A stretch of 9,329 bases of DNA from JAPLGE01 sp964355545 (GTDB lineage Bacteria; Bipolaricaulota; Bipolaricaulia; UBA7950; UBA9294), in assembly GCA_964355545.1 (NCBI GenBank), contig CAYHEK010000061.1:1-9329 (forward strand), in the 5' to 3' direction. Position numbers and translations under genes: made by a program. Positions 1 to 6,432 of the stretch are shown here, one piece after another. The notes below the pieces were generated by a model. The model was not told the DNA's origin and did no database searches. It saw nothing but the letters and a program-made list of their open reading frames with translations. Positions within the stretch are counted from its first letter, which is position 1. Each line of letters begins with the position of its first letter.

Positions 1-1
1 C

Positions 2-865
2 ACCCACCCCGACGCCGACGCGGGGTTCGTCATCATGGAGCAGACGGAGTACCCGGGGATGTCGGGCACGAACACGATCTGCGTCACCACGGTACTCCTC
101 GAGACCGGCATGGTACCGATGCGCGAGCCGGTCACGGAGTTGACCTTGGAGACGCCCGCCGGGCTAGTCCGGGTGCGGGCCGACTGCGCTCACGGCAAGG
201 TCCAATACGTCACCTTTCAGAACGTACCGGCCTTCGCAGTGTATCTGGACAGACCGATCGAAGTCCCGCACCTCGGCACGGTCGCAGTGGACGTCGCCTA
301 CGGCGGGATGTTCTACGTCATCGCCGAGGCCGCCGCCTTCGGCCTGCGGCTGACGCCCGACGAGGGGCGAGACATCGTGCGGATCGGCGAGATGGTCAAG
401 GCGGCGGCGCAGGAGCAGTTGCCGGTGGTGCATCCCGACGAGCCCGACTTCGCCGGGGTGACGATCGCTCAGCTCTCCGGGCCGCCGTCGTGCCCCGACG
501 CCCATCTCCGAAACGCCGTCGTCGTCTCGACCGGCCGACTTGACTGGGACCGCCCGGCGACGTGGACGGGGGCGATCGACCGCTCTCCCTGCGGCACAGG
601 GACGTGCGCCAAGATGGCGACGCTCTATGCGAAAGGAAAACTCAATCTGAACGAGGATTTCCGCCACGAAGGGATCCTGGGGACGCTGTTTGTGGGGCGG
701 CTCGTCGGGGAGACGAAGGTCGGCGAGTATCGGGCCGTCATCCCGACGATCAGCGGGAAGGCATGGATCACGGGGTTCGCGAGGTACGTGGTCGACCCCG
801 AGGACCCGTTCCCGGAGGGGTTCACGGTCGGCGACATCTGGGGGTCGGCCGGCCTTACCGGGTGA
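2..865 (+). CDS. Proline racemase-superfamily enzyme (4-hydroxyproline epimerase / 3-hydroxyproline dehydratase type), 5' truncated
   Basis: The frame is open to the left window edge, so the N-terminus (roughly 50-60 residues against a family length of about 340) is missing; 287 residues are visible. An ATG at 35 lies inside the conserved core and is not the real start. Superfamily enzymes racemise or epimerise proline or hydroxyproline, or dehydrate 3-hydroxyproline, using two opposed acid/base residues in the cytoplasm. The first site reads EYPGMSGTNTI (Ser codon 62-64), with Ser where proline racemase has Cys. The second reads DRSPCGTGTCAK (Cys codon 590-592) and is intact. A Ser/Cys pair occurs in a subset of the superfamily and argues against plain proline racemase, so hydroxyproline epimerase or dehydratase is more likely, but the substrate is not fixed. 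No terminator is obvious after the stop. The upstream partner genes are outside the window. Family is certain; specific activity is inferred. Confidence 0.93.
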   Translation, partial: THPDADAGFVIMEQTEYPGMSGTNTICVTTVLLETGMVPMREPVTELTLETPAGLVRVRADCAHGKVQYVTFQNVPAFAVYLDRPIEVPHLGTVAVDVAYGGMFYVIAEAAAFGLRLTPDEGRDIVRIGEMVKAAAQEQLPVVHPDEPDFAGVTIAQLSGPPSCPDAHLRNAVVVSTGRLDWDRPATWTGAIDRSPCGTGTCAKMATLYAKGKLNLNEDFRHEGILGTLFVGRLVGETKVGEYRAVIPTISGKAWITGFARYVVDPEDPFPEGFTVGDIWGSAGLTG

Positions 866-925
866 TCCCTTCCACCTCGCGATCGCACGCCTTCACCTTC
901 CAGACGTATCTTGCGCGCCGCGCGA

Positions 926-954
926 TTGTCCGGGGAGTGAGGCGCGGGTAGAAT
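926..954 (+). promoter_or_regulatory. Probable sigma70-type promoter for the exported-protein gene at 989
   Basis: A -35-like TTGTCC (926-931) and a -10-like TAGAAT (949-954) are separated by exactly 17 bases. Transcription would start near 961, giving a leader of about 28 bases that contains the AAGGAGG site before the ATG at 989. The -10 stands out as an A/T-rich spot in GC-rich surroundings. It lies in the 123-base gap after the proline racemase-family gene, so the downstream gene is probably transcribed independently. Confidence 0.7.
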
Positions 955-974
955 ACCTGCAAGTTGTTCGATTC

Positions 975-981
975 AAGGAGG
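975..981 (+). promoter_or_regulatory. Strong Shine-Dalgarno site AAGGAGG that fixes the start at 989
   Basis: AAGGAGG is a full-length anti-16S match placed 7 bases before the ATG at 989. It supports that start over any downstream in-frame Met. Confidence 0.85.
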
Positions 982-988
982 TAGGTCC

Positions 989-1672
989 ATGGCGAAGATG
1001 AGGCTTGTGTGGGTGGTGGCGGGGGCGCTGCTTGCTCTTGTTGGTGGCGCGGCGCTTGGGGGCGGGGTGGAGATCGCCTTCTACGGGGCCGGCGATGCGG
1101 CGGTCGGGATGTTCACGAACGCGGTCGGGACGGCGGTGACTGGGCTCCACGTCGAGTTCGACCGCGAGGTGACGATCACGAACAAGGTCGAGATCGGCGG
1201 GTACCTCCCGGCGGTCGGAGGGGCGACGGGCACGGCGTTTGACTTCGCCGGAGGCGAACTTGTGGCCGCGGGCGTCGTGGAACTGGACTGGAAGCCGGCC
1301 GAGGCGCGGCCGACGCTCGTCCTGTGGCTGCAGGGGGAGCGGGCGGTGGGCACGCCATACTTCACGACCATCGACAAGCTCGGCTGGCTGCTCGCCCAGG
1401 GGATCGTCCACGTCCGTGAGGCGAACCCGGAGCTCCTTAAGGCGACGCTCGGCCAGTTCTTCGCCGACAACGCCGAGTTCTTCGGGGTGCTCTCTCAGTC
1501 CCTGGGGATGAACCTCCAGGAGACCCTCCTCCCGATCATCATGACCGCTCCGGCGGAAGGGATCCAGAACTTCTTCAACACAATGATCGGGATGCTTGGG
1601 GTGACAAGCCTCGAGGGGCTGATGCAGGGACAGGTCAACCTCTCCGCGCTCCTTTCGCTCCTTGGCCTGTAA
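989..1672 (+). CDS. Exported protein of unknown function, 227 aa
   Basis: I do not recognise the family. The start is supported by an ideal Shine-Dalgarno and a promoter just upstream. Residues 1-25 form a signal peptide or membrane anchor: MAKMR, a hydrophobic stretch (VWVVAGALLALVGGAAL), then small residues GGG with no clear lipobox Cys. Residues 27-117 look beta-rich, with alternating hydrophobic and polar strands and many Gly/Ala. Residues 124-227 look mostly alpha-helical and amphipathic (around DKLGWLLAQGIVHV, FFADNAEFFGVL, FFNTMIGMLG) and end in a hydrophobic Leu-rich tail. I see no catalytic motif, and the mature protein has no Cys. The most economical reading is a periplasmic or surface-attached protein with an all-beta N-terminal and a helical C-terminal domain. 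The next gene begins 46 bases later and is also exported, so the two may act together. Coding potential is good; function is unknown. Confidence 0.8.
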   Translation: MAKMRLVWVVAGALLALVGGAALGGGVEIAFYGAGDAAVGMFTNAVGTAVTGLHVEFDREVTITNKVEIGGYLPAVGGATGTAFDFAGGELVAAGVVELDWKPAEARPTLVLWLQGERAVGTPYFTTIDKLGWLLAQGIVHVREANPELLKATLGQFFADNAEFFGVLSQSLGMNLQETLLPIIMTAPAEGIQNFFNTMIGMLGVTSLEGLMQGQVNLSALLSLLGL

Positions 1673-1678
1673 GAGTCA

Positions 1679-1718
1679 GAACGAACGGGGAGGTCGCGGC
1701 CTCCCCGCTCTCTCGTTC
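1679..1718 (+). terminator. Large inverted repeat between two genes: terminator/attenuator or translation-control hairpin
   Basis: CGGGGAGG (1686-1693) pairs perfectly with CCTCCCCG (1700-1707) around a 6-base loop. Outside a small asymmetric bulge, GAACGA (1679-1684) pairs with TCGTTC (1713-1718). The full stem begins 6 bases after the TAA of the upstream gene and ends directly before the ATG at 1719. The + strand tail (CTCTCTCGTT) is pyrimidine-rich but not a good U-tract. On the - strand the inner stem is followed by TTCGTTCT, so it could also stop antisense transcription from the convergent operon. The only GGAGG before the downstream start is buried in the stem, 25 bases from the ATG, so a translational role is also possible. 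The structure is visible; its function is inferred. Confidence 0.5.
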
Positions 1719-2072
1719 ATGCGCAAACGAGGTTTTGTCGTAGGCCTTGCTACTTTAGGCCTTTCCCTCCCCGTTCACGCGCAGGCCGAACCGGGCTCGG
1801 CGCGCGCGATCATCGACCAGCTCCTCGCCTTCCTCTATAGTTCCGGGCACCTCGTCGGCCAGGGGATCATGCGCCTGGTGCACACGATCCTTCCCTCGAT
1901 GCCGATGGAGGAGCTTGACCAGCTCGTCGATCCGATCGGGCTCCTTGCGATTCTCACGGTCTTTCTGGTCGTGGTCACGATCGCCAAGCGCCTGGCGTGG
2001 ATCGCGGTGATCGCGGGCTGGGTACTGATCATCGTTCGCCTCGTGATGGTGATCGTCCAGAACGCGGTTTAG
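1719..2072 (+). CDS. Small membrane protein of unknown function with signal peptide, 117 aa
   Basis: I chose the ATG at 1719 because it gives a clean signal peptide: MRKR, a hydrophobic core (GFVVGLATLGLSL), then PVHAQA with likely cleavage after Ala21 or Ala23. An in-frame TTG at 1662 would overlap the previous gene and bury the signal peptide. The mature part has an amphipathic helical stretch (about 27-70) followed by two membrane segments, about residues 73-89 (GLLAILTVFLVVVTI) and 92-113 (LAWIAVIAGWVLIIV onward), joined by a very short AKR turn, so a helical hairpin. No family is recognised and no catalytic residues stand out. There is no accessible Shine-Dalgarno next to the ATG, so translation may be coupled to the upstream gene or controlled by the hairpin ending at 1718. 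Its TAG overlaps the stop of the convergent molybdenum hydroxylase gene. A small envelope accessory protein is the neutral description. Confidence 0.72.
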   Translation: MRKRGFVVGLATLGLSLPVHAQAEPGSARAIIDQLLAFLYSSGHLVGQGIMRLVHTILPSMPMEELDQLVDPIGLLAILTVFLVVVTIAKRLAWIAVIAGWVLIIVRLVMVIVQNAV

Positions 2073-4315
2073 CGACTGGACGCCTGCCGCACGCGCTCCG
2101 GAGAGAGGGGGTAGGTCGTGATCCGGCCGCCGATCGCGTGGGCGACCGCGCGGGAGATGGCGGCGTGGCTGGCCATGAGCGGAACCTCGCCGAGGCCCTT
2201 CGCCCCGAATGGGCCGGCTGGATAGAGGGCCTCGACGAACTCGACCCGTGGCGTGGGCGGCAGGTCGCGGATCGTGGGGATGCGGTAGGTCGTGAACCCC
2301 TTTGCGGTGAGGCGGCCGTCCTTCTCGCCCATCTCCTCGGTCACGGCGAACCCGAGGCCTTGAGCGATCCCGCCCTCGACCTGGCCGCTCGCCGTCTGTC
2401 GGTTCAGGACCCTCCCCGAGTCGTGCACGGCGACGTGATCCTCGAGGGAGACCTCGCCCGTCACAAGGTCCACCTCGACCTCGGCGACGTGCGTCGCGTA
2501 GGAGTAGACAAAGTAAGGGTTTCCTAGGCCGGTTGTTGGGTCCCAGTCGACCGGCTCCGCCCGCGCCCATCCTTCGACGGCGGGGTCAAGATTCTTGAGG
2601 AAGAAGGCGCGCGCGATCTCACCGAGCCGTGCTGAGATCTCTTTTTCAGGGATCTCGAGGTCCTTCGCCACGTCGAGGATCCGGCCGCGGAGTTTGCGGG
2701 CGGCGTCCTGGATCGCGAGCGCACTCATCAGGGTCCCCCGGGAGGCGACGGTCGGCCCGCTGTCCGGGACGCGCGAGGTGTCGACGGGTGTGAAGTGCAG
2801 GCGCTCTACAGGAATGTCGAGGGCCTCGCAGGCGACCTGAGAGAGGGCGGCGGTGAGGCCCTGTCCCATCTCGACCGTGCCCACAGCGAGGGTCAACGAG
2901 CCGTCCGCCTCGAGCTTGAGGTACGCTCCGGCCTTATCGAGAAACGGTGACTTCGCGCCGAGGCCGACCCCGTACAGGACGCTCGAGACCCCGAGGCCGC
3001 GACGCCGATCCCCGTGCCTCGCGTTGAACGCGGCGATCGAGCGAAGACGTCCCTCCCAATCGGAGATCTCCCGCGCCCGCTCGATCGTCTCGAGGACTCC
3101 GACGCTCTCCCTGAGCCGCTGACCGCAGGCCGTCTCGTCCCCCGGCCGGAGGGCGTTCCGCCGCCGGATCTCGAGACGATCGATCCCCAGACGCTCGGCG
3201 AGCGAGTCCATCTGCGACTCGTGGGCGAAGATCACCTGCGGGCTCCCGAACCCGCGGAAGGCGCCGCAGGGGACGGTGTGTGTGGCGACCGAGCGGCCGA
3301 CGATCCGTACGTTTTGGACTCGATAGGGGCCACTCGCCGCCAAGAGCCCGCGCCACAGGACGGCCGAGGAGAGGGTCTGGTAGGCGCCGGCATTGTAGAC
3401 GAAGTCGACCTCGATCGCGGTCAGGGTCCCGTCTTTCTTCGCCCCGCTCCTGTAACGGACAACCGAGGGGTGACGCTTGCTCGTCGAGAGGAAGTCCTCC
3501 TCGCGGTCGAAGACGAGCTTCACCGGCCGGCGCGACTTCCGCGCAAGGAGCGCGGCGAGGGAGGCGACGAGGGACGGCACCTCCTCCTTCCCGCCGAACG
3601 CCCCGCCGGTCGCAGTCTGGACGACGCGCACCTTGGAGAGAGGAACTCCAAGGACCTTGGCCACGGCGCCCTGCACGTAGAACGGGCACTGGAGGCTCCC
3701 GTAGATCGCCATCGCGCCCCCCTCCTCGGGGACGGCGATCGCCCCCTGGGTCTCAAGGTAGGCGTGCTCTTGGTACCCGGTCCGGTACTCAGCCTCGACG
3801 ATCGCGTCGGCCTGCGCGAACCCCCGCTCGAGGTCCCCCTTCACCAGGTGCATGCGGTTGAAGAGGTTCCCCTCCTCGGCCGCCGCGGGGGAGGCGACGA
3901 GCGGCGCACCGGGCCGGAGCGCTTCCAGGGGATCGGTAACGGCCGGGAGCTCTTCGTACTCCACCCGCGCGAGTCTCTCCGCCTCACGGGCGCTCTTTTG
4001 ATCCTCCGCCGCGAGGAGGGCGACCGGCTCCCCGACGTAGCGCACGACGCCCGGGGCGAGGGCCGGCTGGTCCTCGTAGATCACGCGCACTATGTTTGCG
4101 CCGGGGATGTCATCGGGAGTGACGGTAGAGAGTACGTGTGGGTGCGCCGCGACCGCCCCGAGATCGAGCCGGCGGATCCGGCCGTGCGGGATAGGACTGC
4201 GGATGACCCGTCCGTAGAGCATTCCGGGGAAGGCGAGGTCGTCCGCAAACCTCGCCTCTCCGCGCACCTTGTCCAACGCATCCGGGCGCGCTGCGCCCAC
4301 ACCGATCTGGGTCAT
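2069..4315 (-). CDS. Molybdenum hydroxylase large (molybdopterin-binding) subunit, xanthine dehydrogenase family
   Basis: 748 aa, the usual length for a stand-alone catalytic subunit; the 2Fe-2S and FAD domains of fused xanthine dehydrogenases are absent. Family enzymes hydroxylate carbons of N-heterocycles such as purines, with water as oxygen donor. The a/b hammerhead domain (about 10-130, DKVRGEARFADDL, YVGEPVAL) precedes the molybdopterin-binding domains. Visible motifs are QEHAYLETQ (182-190), SLQ with Gln209, GGAFGGKEE (237-245), WRGLL with Arg322, GAFRGFGSPQ (351-360), MGQG (483-486) and GLGEVPL with Glu710. By analogy with bovine xanthine oxidase, Glu244, Arg322 and Glu710 correspond to the purine-orienting residues and the catalytic Glu, which favours a purine-type substrate. 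It is the last gene of the operon, 13 bases after the carbamoyltransferase stop, with only a weak AAGAAGAG ribosome site. The FAD and Fe-S partners are not in the window. Family is certain; purine specificity is likely. Confidence 0.93.
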   Translation of the reverse strand: MTQIGVGAARPDALDKVRGEARFADDLAFPGMLYGRVIRSPIPHGRIRRLDLGAVAAHPHVLSTVTPDDIPGANIVRVIYEDQPALAPGVVRYVGEPVALLAAEDQKSAREAERLARVEYEELPAVTDPLEALRPGAPLVASPAAAEEGNLFNRMHLVKGDLERGFAQADAIVEAEYRTGYQEHAYLETQGAIAVPEEGGAMAIYGSLQCPFYVQGAVAKVLGVPLSKVRVVQTATGGAFGGKEEVPSLVASLAALLARKSRRPVKLVFDREEDFLSTSKRHPSVVRYRSGAKKDGTLTAIEVDFVYNAGAYQTLSSAVLWRGLLAASGPYRVQNVRIVGRSVATHTVPCGAFRGFGSPQVIFAHESQMDSLAERLGIDRLEIRRRNALRPGDETACGQRLRESVGVLETIERAREISDWEGRLRSIAAFNARHGDRRRGLGVSSVLYGVGLGAKSPFLDKAGAYLKLEADGSLTLAVGTVEMGQGLTAALSQVACEALDIPVERLHFTPVDTSRVPDSGPTVASRGTLMSALAIQDAARKLRGRILDVAKDLEIPEKEISARLGEIARAFFLKNLDPAVEGWARAEPVDWDPTTGLGNPYFVYSYATHVAEVEVDLVTGEVSLEDHVAVHDSGRVLNRQTASGQVEGGIAQGLGFAVTEEMGEKDGRLTAKGFTTYRIPTIRDLPPTPRVEFVEALYPAGPFGAKGLGEVPLMASHAAISRAVAHAIGGRITTYPLSPERVRQASSR

Positions 4316-4328
4316 CCACTCTTCTTTA

Positions 4329-5351
4329 CTACAGTCGGCCTCCCATGGTCAAGACGAGGATCGCCTTCTGTGTGTGAAGTCGGTTCTCCGCCTGGTCGAG
4401 GATAAAGGAGAGGGAGTTATCGCACACCTCGGGGTCGGCCTCGTTCCCGCGATCGACCGGCATGCACTGGAGGAGGTGCCCCGGGTTGCACAGCTTCTTC
4501 TGTCGCTCAACCGTGTACTTCCAGTCGGTGTAGCGCTTGGCGATCTCGGCTTCCTTTTCCTTCCCGATCGTGTAGCGGTCTTTCGTGAACCAGTTCCGCG
4601 GGAAGACGACCGTCGCCCCGTCGAGGGCCTTGTCCAGGTTGTTCGACACCTCGAAAGACCCACCCGACTCTGAGGCAAGCTCCCGGCACTCCGCCATCAC
4701 CTTGGGGTCGAGGCCGTACTCCTTAGGGTGGGCGATGACGACGTCCATCCCGTACATCGCCGAGATGAGGGCCGTCCCCTGCACCGAGCACCAGCCGCGT
4801 ATCCATGGTGACCAGGCCCACATGATGACGATCTTCCTTTTCTTCACACAGCCGAGCTTCTCGTGCATCGTGTAGATGTCGGTGAGCGACTGGCAGGGGT
4901 GGTTGACATCCGAAGCCATGTTGACGACCGGCACCTTCGCGTGCTCGGCGAACTTCTCCATGACGAGGTCGCCGTGCCCGTAGTACTGGATCGCGTCGTC
5001 GAGGAGGCGGATCCCGATCCCGTCGCAGTAGCGGGCCATCGCCTCCGCGGTATCCTTGACCGTCTCTCCGGCGCCCGGCTTGTCCTCGAGCGAGAGGCGC
5101 ATCGTCTGCGGGTTGATGAACTGCGCGTGGCCGCCGAGCTGCGTCATCGCCGTCTCGAACGACATGCGCGTGCGGGTCGAGCCGGCGAAGAACATCATGG
5201 CGAAGGTCTTGTACTCAAGGTATGGGTGGGGCTTGCGGCTGTAGTAGAGCCCCTTCAACTGGTCGGTGACCTTCATCGCGATGTCGTACTCTTCTTTCGT
5301 CCAGTCAGTCTCGGCGATGAGGTCCCTTCCGGCAAGGTCGAACCAGCTCAT
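4329..5351 (-). CDS. Aspartate/ornithine carbamoyltransferase-family protein, divergent paralog A (knotted-type)
   Basis: 340 aa with the full two-domain carbamoyltransferase architecture. The carbamoyl-phosphate loop STRTR (58-62) is followed by MSFETAMTQLGGHAQF. HPCQSLTD (151-158) is the second phosphate/carbamoyl site. The amino-acid-binding motif that is HCLP in ornithine carbamoyltransferases reads QCMP here (295-298), so the His is replaced. IMWAWSPW (176-183), near the knot/proline-rich loop position, groups it with the knotted acetylornithine/succinylornithine/YgeW branch, but the usual KPL is absent. The enzyme should transfer a carbamoyl group between phosphate and an amino group. 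With a carbamate kinase in the same operon the catabolic direction (making carbamoyl phosphate) is likely. It starts 15 bases after the stop of paralog B, with which it shares FETAMTQLGGHA and ENRLH/NRLH-QK blocks, so tandem duplication is likely. Substrate unknown; it could also be a non-catalytic partner of B. Confidence 0.88.
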   Translation of the reverse strand: MSWFDLAGRDLIAETDWTKEEYDIAMKVTDQLKGLYYSRKPHPYLEYKTFAMMFFAGSTRTRMSFETAMTQLGGHAQFINPQTMRLSLEDKPGAGETVKDTAEAMARYCDGIGIRLLDDAIQYYGHGDLVMEKFAEHAKVPVVNMASDVNHPCQSLTDIYTMHEKLGCVKKRKIVIMWAWSPWIRGWCSVQGTALISAMYGMDVVIAHPKEYGLDPKVMAECRELASESGGSFEVSNNLDKALDGATVVFPRNWFTKDRYTIGKEKEAEIAKRYTDWKYTVERQKKLCNPGHLLQCMPVDRGNEADPEVCDNSLSFILDQAENRLHTQKAILVLTMGGRL

Positions 5352-5355
5352 GGTC

Positions 5356-5362
5356 CCTCCTT
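5356..5362 (-). promoter_or_regulatory. Shine-Dalgarno AAGGAGG for carbamoyltransferase paralog A
   Basis: On the - strand AAGGAGG sits 4 bases before the ATG at 5351 and fills most of the 15-base gap after the stop of paralog B. It shows independent but co-transcribed translation of the two paralogs. Confidence 0.8.
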
Positions 5363-5366
5363 CTCC

Positions 5367-6404
5367 CTAGCCCAGGAGCAGAGCCAGCATGCCCTTCTGC
5401 CCGTGCAGCCGGTTCGCTGCCTCTTCGACGATTACCGAGTTCGGACCGTCGATGACCTCGTCGGTGACCTCCATGTCGCGGTCGGCGGGGAGGCAGTGCA
5501 TGTAGATGGCGTTATTGGTGAGGGCCATCTTCTCCTTGGTCGTGATCCAGTCCTTGTTCGCCTCGAAGACGGCCTTCGCCTTCTCCGGATCCATCGGGGT
5601 CTTCCCGTCCGTCGGCTGGACGGTCCACGCCTTCGGGTAGACGGCGTCCGCGCCCTTGAACGCCTCGTCCATGTCGGAGACGACGCGGAACGTCCCCCCG
5701 TGCCGCTTGGCGAGGCCCTTCGACGCCGCGAGGACCTTCGGGTCGAGGTCGAGGCCCTTCGGGTGAGCGAGGGTCACGTCCATCCCCATCATGGAGGCGG
5801 CGACGATCGCGCTCTGGGGCACGGCGAGCGGCTTCTCGACTGAGCCAGAGTAGGCCCAGCTCATGACGAACTTCTTCCCCTGGAGGTTATGCCCGAGCTT
5901 CTCCTGCATCGTCATCACGTCGGCGAGGTCCTGGCAGGGGTGGTACATGTCGTCTTCCATGTTGATCACCGGGACGCGCGACCAGTCCGCGAACTCGCGG
6001 ATGATCCGGTTCCCCTTCCCGTACTTCCAGTCCGTGTACTTCCCGTAGATACGGATCGCGATCGCGTCCCCCATCTCCGCGAGGACGCGGGCGACGTCGC
6101 TGATTCGCTCGGTCGAGTACGCCTTCTCCTCTCCTTTGAGCGCTGGGGTGTACACCGCGCCGGGCTGAAGGAAGTGCGCGTGGCCTCCGAGCTGGGTCAT
6201 CGCCGTCTCGAACGAGTTGCGGGTCCGAAGCGACGTGTTGTAGAAGAGCATGTGGAGCGTCATCCCGTCGAGGAGCTTGTGCGGCTCCCGGCGGATCTGC
6301 TTTCTTTTCAGGTCGTGCGCGCAGTCGAGCATCGCATCCATCTCGTCCCGCGTGAACTCAAGCCACGTGATGAAGTCCCGTCCCCGCAGATTGGTGTTGG
6401 ACAT
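5367..6404 (-). CDS. Knotted-type carbamoyltransferase, paralog B (YgeW / N-acetylornithine carbamoyltransferase-like)
   Basis: 345 aa from the ATG at 6404, chosen because AAGGAGG lies 4 bases upstream and the conserved family start follows; the frame is open to 6590, but that part overlaps the carbamate kinase gene. Motifs in order: SLRTR (58-62; Met/Leu instead of Thr is typical of the acetylornithine carbamoyltransferase branch), FETAMTQLGGHAHF, VPVINMEDD then HPCQDLAD (155-162), the loop SWAYSGSVEKPLAVPQ (182-197), which resembles the YgeW and knotted acetylornithine enzymes, and canonical HCLPAD (303-308). The C-terminal block NRLHGQK is the family helix. The predicted reaction is reversible carbamoyl transfer between carbamoyl phosphate and an amino group of an acylated or ureido amino acid. 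Beside a carbamate kinase and an M20 hydrolase it probably runs catabolically. I would not name the substrate: YgeW-type ureido compounds and N-acylcitrulline are both possible. Confidence 0.9.
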   Translation of the reverse strand: MSNTNLRGRDFITWLEFTRDEMDAMLDCAHDLKRKQIRREPHKLLDGMTLHMLFYNTSLRTRNSFETAMTQLGGHAHFLQPGAVYTPALKGEEKAYSTERISDVARVLAEMGDAIAIRIYGKYTDWKYGKGNRIIREFADWSRVPVINMEDDMYHPCQDLADVMTMQEKLGHNLQGKKFVMSWAYSGSVEKPLAVPQSAIVAASMMGMDVTLAHPKGLDLDPKVLAASKGLAKRHGGTFRVVSDMDEAFKGADAVYPKAWTVQPTDGKTPMDPEKAKAVFEANKDWITTKEKMALTNNAIYMHCLPADRDMEVTDEVIDGPNSVIVEEAANRLHGQKGMLALLLG

Positions 6405-6408
6405 CTTG

Positions 6409-6415
6409 CCTCCTT
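6409..6415 (-). promoter_or_regulatory. Shine-Dalgarno AAGGAGG that decides the start of carbamoyltransferase paralog B
   Basis: Strong site 4 bases before the ATG at 6404, in the 28-base gap after the carbamate kinase stop. It rules out the longer open frame running up to 6590. Confidence 0.85.
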
Positions 6416-6432
6416 GTTGGTTCCTTAGTTCG

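Noticed and set aside
879..886. GCGATCGC palindrome in the gap after the proline racemase-family gene
   Set aside because: A single 8-base palindrome is expected by chance in GC-rich DNA; there is no second copy or spacing that would suggest an operator.
3014..4405. 463-aa open frame on the + strand opposite the molybdenum hydroxylase gene
   Set aside because: It is an antisense shadow of a GC-rich gene: low-complexity Arg/Gly/Glu-rich translation with no family motif, and the opposite strand carries all the conserved hydroxylase motifs.
4863..5843. 326-aa open frame on the + strand opposite both carbamoyltransferases
   Set aside because: Its translation is a Val/Asp/His/Arg-rich shadow crossing the boundary of two real genes; no motif and no ribosome site were seen.
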